Positions 58,495 to 64,000 of a stretch of 64,000 nucleotides of DNA are shown here, one piece after another. Origin of the DNA: Mesorhabditis belari (taxonomy: Eukaryota; Nematoda; Chromadorea; Rhabditida; Rhabditidae). Each line of letters opens with the position of its first letter. Position 1 is the stretch's first letter. The stretch covers positions 1,054,001 to 1,118,000 of the forward strand of contig CAUEEP010000733.1 of the NCBI GenBank assembly GCA_958450365.1. Direction: 5' to 3'. The notes below the pieces were generated by a model. It was not told the origin of the DNA. It was given only the letters and a program-made list of their open reading frames with translations, and did no database searches. The position numbers and the translations under genes were made by a program.

Positions 58495-59670
58495 GTATTA
58501 GCCTTGAGTGCAATAGTGGCTCCTTTCGGCATTTATCATGCTCTTTTAAATGCCCACCTCACACTGCCAGTCAGGTAGATTTTAGCAAAATTGATGTGAA
58601 AAAGGAAAATGAGTTTAATGGGGGTAATTAAACAAGTTTCCTTTAAAGCATATCCAAACCATGCACAGATCAAAATCAGCTATGAAAATCTTTGTCAATT
58701 CTAGATTACTGGCGGCTAGCGAGAATCTCAACAAGTTTTTCTACGCTATCGTCTTTCTCATTTACAACTTCTGCGCATTTCGAGTGGGAAATATTAAGTA
58801 AAGCAGCACTTTCAAATCAACAATCATCATCTTTTACAGATGCTCACAAGCCTATTTCGATTTCGCGTTTCCGCTTTACAAAAAATTTTTGCCGACTTAC
58901 CTAACACTCGACATTGCTCAATACAGTCAATTGGGAATATCATTGAGGTAATTTCAGTTCTCAAAAACAAAGCTTTTAACTAAAGATGTCAAATCAAATG
59001 TCATTTTAGTCGTTTCCTTGCTCTTTCTTTTGATGGAGTCTATTTCCGATACACCCTTCGTTGGCCATTCCTTCAACTTCTCATGCCTTATCTCTTCCGA
59101 CTTGGCTTTCATTCTGGCTGTCTTCTCTATCCAAAAGTTATCCGAAGGGAAATTGTCAATATCTATCTAGCTTTTATCCCTTTATTTCTAATGTGTTCGC
59201 TCGATTTTGTCACAAATATGAAAATGAGAAAGGTAAATTTTGCTGAGATTTCTTGAATCATTCATTGGTGTTTGTTAGTTAAGACGTGGAAGCGTTTCTC
59301 GAGCTGAGGCACTTCTCATGGTTCAGGTACGGCATTTAAGATGATCTAAACAGTTTTGGAAATAATCTCTATCTTCTAGATGATCACTAACTCCTCAATC
59401 GTTCTCGCGAATTCTCTTTTCTTCTATTCAGCCTGTATCCTCATCAATTTCTTCTTTACCGGAAATTTGTTGCTTGTTATTCTTGAATTGCTAACTTTAC
59501 ATCAATTTCTTCTTTATAATCTCTTAGCGAGGTAAAAGAGATTTTTTATTTTGGGTTTTAGAGTTAATTTAGTTTAATTTCTGTCTATTGCTTCAAGAAG
59601 CCGAAAGAGAAATGGGAGGAGGGAGAACGGACAATCGTTGTCGAATCATATAAACATTAATGAGCTCTAA
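58495..59670 (+). CDS. Serpentine receptor, 5' end missing
   Basis: Seven exons, 58495-58574, 58705-58797, 58840-58947, 59010-59232, 59279-59326, 59380-59531 and 59598-59670, in phase, about 258 residues from an internal acceptor; no start codon was identified. Membrane segments: VLALSAIVAPFGIYHALL, FFYAIVFLIYNFCAF, DIAQYSQLGISLSRFLALSF, WPFLQLLMPYLFRLGF, IYLAFIPLFLMCSLDFV, VLANSLFFYSACILINFFF and LLLVILELLTLHQFLLYNLL. The loop MKMRKLRRGSVSRAEALLM before the sixth segment and a basic tail (RSRKRNGRREN) fit a nematode chemoreceptor. I cannot name the subclass. Two MITEs lie within 400 bp upstream, where the first exon or promoter should be, so the gene may have lost its 5' end. Its tandem relative at 56360 is a pseudogene. 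Confidence 0.7.
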
Positions 59671-60707
59671 TTCATTTAAATTCATTTAAATTTATTTAAT
59701 GAGCTCTAATTTTCATTTAAATTTATGTTAAATTTGCATTACTTTCTGAAATTCAATGAAGTACTGTTTTAGAAATAAATAGTTTGTTCATTTAATCATT
59801 TGTAAAGTTAGAGCCGATTGAAACATCGTTGCCAACACAAATACCAACAAGTAACATGAAATCAGGCAAGCAAAACAATAAATTACTTACATGCTTTTAA
59901 TTGTATGTATTTTTATCACCTATGGCAATGATTAGTATTTCGTTTTTCATTCCAAAATTCTTTTTTAACGTTTGACACTTTTATTTTTCGAGTTTCGCTT
60001 CTGAACAAGATTCAGCTGAGATTGCCATTAAAAAAATTACCCTTTTACTTTTAGAAATACCTTGCAATTACTGAAAAGAAACTTTAAAAAGTTACGGACT
60101 TTTTTTGGACAGGTGAAAAGAAAGAAAAGAAAGAAATCGAATGGCAAAAATTGCACTGTAATTATCGCTACAGAATCTGGAAACATTAAAAGCTGAATCT
60201 TTAAAAATCTTCCGCATTTTTGAAAATCAAAGTTTAACTATTGATTTTTCATATAGAGTTAACTTTTTAACAACAAAATTCTTGGATTTTTGAAATGTTT
60301 TAACCTTTTTGAACACCTGTGAATGATTTTCAATTGCTGCAAGAAAGTATTTCCTTTGAAAAGCTTTACTTCCATTCAACACTAAATTTTTGCTGGTTCT
60401 TATTACTGAATTTTTAAGGAAATCGTCAGAAAAAAAATGTTTCAACAAAATGTATGCAAAAACTGAAAGGAAACAAGTAAGTCAATACAAAAAAAAAAGA
60501 CTGATCGTCGTGGTGTTAAAGAAATGTTAATTAAAGAGATTAGTGCTAAAGAAACTAGTTAACCAATGTTGATCAATTACACTTTGTCAAAGAGGTTTAC
60601 TAGTGTACATTATAGCTTTTCATAATACAAACCTTAGAAGAAAACATTTACAAAACAAAAAACAAAACAAAACAGAAAACAGTTATCATTTTAAAGATTC
60701 TTTCAGA
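59671..60707. other. Intergenic, protease promoter side
   Basis: AT-rich, repeated ATTTAAATTTAT words at 59680-59730. TTTCAG at 60701-60706, one base before the protease ATG, is a candidate spliced-leader acceptor. No gene. Confidence 0.45.
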
Positions 60708-63516
60708 ATGAAGCTTTTATCCATCTTCCTAGCCCAACTTGGCCTATCACTTTGCGGTGTTTTCGTGCAAAAATTGACTTGGACAGAAAGTGTGAAGAAC
60801 AAGATGATTAAAACGGCAAATTGGCTTGAGTACAAGTGAGTACTCAAACTTTATTTTGCTAAAGTTTAAAGCCTTTTTAGCAAGTATCAAGAGAATCTTC
60901 GAGCCATCTCCCTAGCTAGCAGTCAGAAGCGAAACATCACACAAAGGGTGTGTTTCTTGAGAAACTAGCAATTCTTCATAATTTCTTTAGTTCATGGACT
61001 ATGATGATCTTGAATATCTGGCCACTGTGACAATCGGAACACCACCACAAGAGTTCAATGTGATTCTTGACACTGGATCCACCGATTTTTGGGTGCCGTC
61101 GATTAACTGTAAAAAGTGGGTTAAAAGAGTGGTTTCTTGGAAATAAACTATCATTGATTCTGTTCAAAAGTGATGAAAATTGATCTGCTGACAACAGATC
61201 TGCTGACAGACAGACTGCTGACAGATTTAACGTTCAACTAGTCTGACAAAGAACTAGCTAATCTTCTGCTTTTTTCAGATCTCCATGCAAAGAGAAAAAG
61301 CGCTTCAACCCAACCAAGTCAAGCACGTACGCGAATATGAGTGGTAAATGGCAAATTCAATATGGAACAGGCAATGCGAATGGGGAATTTGGAAAGGATA
61401 CTGTTAGAGTAAGATAAAAGTTCTATTAAATTTTACATAATTTCTAGTTTGGTCCCAAGGATAACACGTTTCTTACGATTCCTCAAGTTAGGATCGGCGA
61501 GGCAACGGAGATTGCCTCTTTCTTTCACGATAAGCCACTCGATGGGATTCTTGGTTTCGGTTTCCAGTCACTGTCCGATTACAAATATTCCCCAGTGTTT
61601 ATGGAAGCGTACAAGAAAAGTGAGTAGGTAAATGGGAAATTCAATATGAAACAAGCAATGTGAATGGGGAATTAGGAAAGGATACTGTTGAAGATGAAAG
61701 TTCGATTAATTTTTACTCGGCTACAGTACTCTTACTACAGTAATAAAGATACTTAAAGTAAAGAAACGACAAAGAATTTGGAATCAGTGGGAATTGAACC
61801 GCCGATCTTTTGCTTATCGGGTAGATGCTCTACCACTGAGATTAGCCTTCTTCCCCAAGAAGAAATAGGAAAGACAAGGAAGAAAGAGAAGGAAATACCC
61901 AAGCCTTCAGGTTTAAGCACTGAATCCATGTGCTCCAATAGTAAATGTCTGCTTCCAGAGCTGGTCGACGAGCCGATCTTCACTGTTTACTACGAGAAAC
62001 GCGGTGAACAAGACGGTGCCGATGGTGGCCAAATCACTTTTGGAGGAGTGGATACAGATCATTGTGGAGAGGTTGCATATAAAGATCTCACTCATGCAGC
62101 ATATTGGCAATTTACGGTAAAAGCAGACTCAAATCAAATACTGAATGAGTCTCTTTCGTCAGGTGGATCGCGTTCAAATGGGCGATTCATCACATGAGGG
62201 ACCGTTTGAAGTGATTTCCGATACGGGCACATCAGCCATCATCGGGCCTCTCGATCTCATGAGCAGCATGCTTCAAAAGATCTCGGCTCAGGTAATCAAA
62301 CGCACATTTTCTGGCATATTATGTATTTAAATCAGTCATTCGATTTCTAGAATTTGAAAGGAGCTTTGGTTGCTGATTGTGCCACTAAAATCACTTTCGA
62401 TATCACCATCGGAGGAAAGGTTTACGCGATTCGCCCAGAAAACTATCTTCTTGATCTAAAAGTTGATGATAAGTAAGTTATTGGGTTGGTGAATGGAAAG
62501 CTGCGGGACTTTGAACTCAAATTTATCCAACATAAAACCATTAATTCATTCCAAATAATTTCCATTATTATTGACGACTTCTGCCCATTTCACAGGCAAT
62601 TTGCGGATTCCTCTTTCGTAGTAGGATTTTGCTTTGAATCGAAAAACTTTCAAAGCCAATTTTTGACTGCTTCTTCCGAATCGAAGTGTTCTCCCGCAAG
62701 CACATTACTCATGATCCGGATTAAATAGTAATCAAGAGGGGCGAGGTCCGGACTGTTTGGGGAATGCGCCAAAAGTTCCCAAACAAGGCTATTTACTGTA
62801 AGAAATGTAAGAAAAGATAGATAGATTATAGACAAATATTATATTATCATTGACGACTTCTGCCCATTTTACAGGCAATTTTCGGGTTCCTCTTTCGTAG
62901 TAGGATTTTGGTTTGTGTGTGAGACAAGTGTGAGACCCAAAAATGGAGGACTGGAGATGTCCCAGTTTGAGCACTTTCTTCAAAAGAAACCCATTTTGGT
63001 GTCAATAGAAGAGTTGTAGAGAATCAAAAATTAGGCTTATAGCCAAATTTCCGAAAAGATACACTTAGTAGTTTCGCTTAAAATGCAAGTTTTGTGAAAA
63101 TTCGTAAATTTGGCATTTCTTGAAAACCAGGCTTTGAATCGTTCTGAAAATTTGGATATAAGCTTGATTTTTGATTTTCTACAACTTTTCCATTGACACC
63201 AAAATGGGTTTCTTTTGAAGAAAGTGCTCAAACTGGGACATATGACAATAGCCCGCAGTTTTCAATTCACCAACCCAATAGATAAGCGAATTTGGATATA
63301 AACTCGGATTTTGTCTCAAAGGAACTCAAGATAAACATATTCAATTCCAGATGCGCATTGGCTATTGGTGCTGATTACAGTATGGACTCAGATGGATTGG
63401 CTTTTATATTGGGTGCTCCATTTCTGCGTCAATTCTGCAACATTCATGATATGGGAAACAAGAGAATTGGATTCGCCACGATTCTTGGAAGAGGTCACAT
63501 TTTGCTTTGCTTATAA
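60708..63516 (+). CDS. Pepsin-family aspartic protease, secreted or lysosomal
   Basis: Nine exons, 60708-60835, 60881-60947, 60991-61115, 61279-61408, 61448-61619, 61959-62116, 62163-62291, 62351-62472 and 63351-63516, in phase, 398 residues. A signal peptide ([17 protein letters not shown]) and a basic propeptide precede [17 protein letters not shown]. The two active-site motifs are present: [13 protein letters not shown] and [13 protein letters not shown]. The flap Tyr is in [14 protein letters not shown], and [17 protein letters not shown] and [12 protein letters not shown] are family landmarks; paired cysteines are in place. Length and order are those of nematode gut aspartic proteases (asp family), which digest protein in the intestine and its acidic vesicles. 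The acceptor TTTCAG directly before the ATG suggests trans-splicing. No coding lesion is seen, although introns 5 and 8 carry an exon-4 duplicate, a tRNA-like sequence and a mariner remnant. Confidence 0.9.
61621..61715 (+). repeat. Degenerate copy of protease exon 4 end in intron 5
   Basis: 61621-61715 resembles 61339-61432: GGTAAATGGGAAATTCAATA and GGAAAGGATACTGTT follow each other as in exon 4 plus the start of intron 4. Frameshifted, and lacking a splice acceptor, so non-functional. Confidence 0.85.
61785..61850 (-). other. tRNA-like sequence (A and B box), probably a pseudogene
   Basis: The minus strand has CTCAGTGGTAGAGCA, the D-arm/A-box of tRNAs, and GGTTCAATTCC, the T-loop/B-box, 27 nt apart. 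A 5-bp stem CCGAT/ATCGG lies between them, but with a 9-nt loop, and the acceptor and T stems pair poorly. So it is a tRNA relic or SINE head rather than a good tRNA. It sits in protease intron 5, antisense to the gene. Confidence 0.45.
62481..63278 (-). mobile_element. Internally deleted mariner in protease intron 8
   Basis: Ends TTGGGTTGGTGAATGGAAAG and the complementary TTCAATTCACCAACCCAA, flanked by TA on both sides. The minus strand keeps a transposase C-terminal scrap, [20 protein letters not shown] and [15 protein letters not shown]. Internally, TTGACGACTTCTGCCCATTT with about 65 nt is duplicated (62570 and 62850), and an inverted pair (about 62960-63025 / 63170-63240) adds a hairpin. 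798 bp. Confidence 0.88.
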
Positions 63517-64000
63517 AACATGTAAACATATTTTTTAGCATCAGCTGGTGGAAAAATGATCCTCAAATGTTACCTTGTGACTCTCATCCTTCAAACTTTA
63601 TTAAATTTTATATTTTGAACTTTTTTTGAGAGCTTCTTTTCTAGACCTTTTTTTTTGTTTTATGACCAATTTGCATTATGAGTTTTAGGATAAAGACTTT
63701 GTTGTTTTTGAAAGAAACTGAAAAATCTGTCTTAACGGTTTTAACAACACTAACCAAAAGGGACAGTTTTTGGGTGAAATGACAAAGCACATCGTGAATT
63801 TAATCATTGTTCATACAGTTTTGTTTAGTTCGTTGCAACCGTAGAATCTACCAAACCATAATCTCAATTTAACAGAAACAATAAATATTTTGTATTGAAA
63901 AAAGCCTACATCAGCTCTCAGCCCAACTTTATTGCTGGATAAGACTTTGAGTTTAAACAAAACCAATCATCAAGTGCTTTCTTTTGCTCTAACTTGACCG
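63517..64000. other. 3' flank, no gene seen
   Basis: AT-rich sequence after the protease stop. No coding frame, RNA gene or repeat recognised. Confidence 0.45.

Noticed and set aside
61785..61850. Functional tRNA call
   Set aside because: A and B boxes are good but the anticodon loop is 9 nt and the acceptor and T stems pair badly.

Overview
The window is nematode nuclear DNA, most likely from a rhabditid related to Caenorhabditis. It is AT-rich. Its genes are split by short GT-AG introns, often 37-60 nt with TTTCAG acceptors. Acceptor-like sites sit just upstream of some start codons, as expected for spliced-leader trans-splicing. Its gene families are typical of nematodes: F-box-like proteins, CUB-like and C-type lectin proteins, serpentine chemoreceptors, a nematode sulfotransferase and a pepsin-like protease. 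No genus can be named from the sequence alone. There is no operon structure, and neighbouring genes do not form a pathway.

0-10 kb: an F-box-like gene (-), a decayed copy of RNase H2 subunit A (-), an intact five-exon RNA polymerase III subunit RPC9 gene (-), three unrelated palindromic elements in a row, and a secreted five-exon protein gene (+). 10-20 kb: a LINE reverse transcriptase scrap, an eight-exon atlastin-like GTPase (-) with a coiled coil in place of the membrane hairpin, a 250-bp tandem repeat, a dead mariner, a GC-richer F-box-like gene (-) and several inverted repeats.

20-33 kb: an intronless Rho-like GTPase carrying Asn19, Ala59 and Ile63 at positions that normally bind and hydrolyse GTP; two small secreted protein genes; an F-box-like gene split by a poly-T/poly-A tract of about 550 bp; and a seven-exon sulfotransferase. 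33-48 kb: a broken Tc1/mariner-type element, a 20-exon CUB-like mucin-stalked surface protein, a ten-exon double C-type lectin, two partial unidentified genes, a second LINE scrap and a Thr-rich mucin-like protein.

47-64 kb: a seven-exon chemoreceptor gene (-) with a whole mariner in an intron, a lectin exon cut by a mariner resembling primate Hsmar1, a 660-bp foldback element, a tandem pair of chemoreceptors whose first copy is a pseudogene, and an intact nine-exon aspartic protease with a mariner remnant, a tRNA-like sequence and a stray copy of its own exon 4 in its introns. Mobile DNA and inverted repeats fill most space between genes. Exon boundaries were worked out by hand from reading frame and splice consensus; the best supported models keep phase across every junction.
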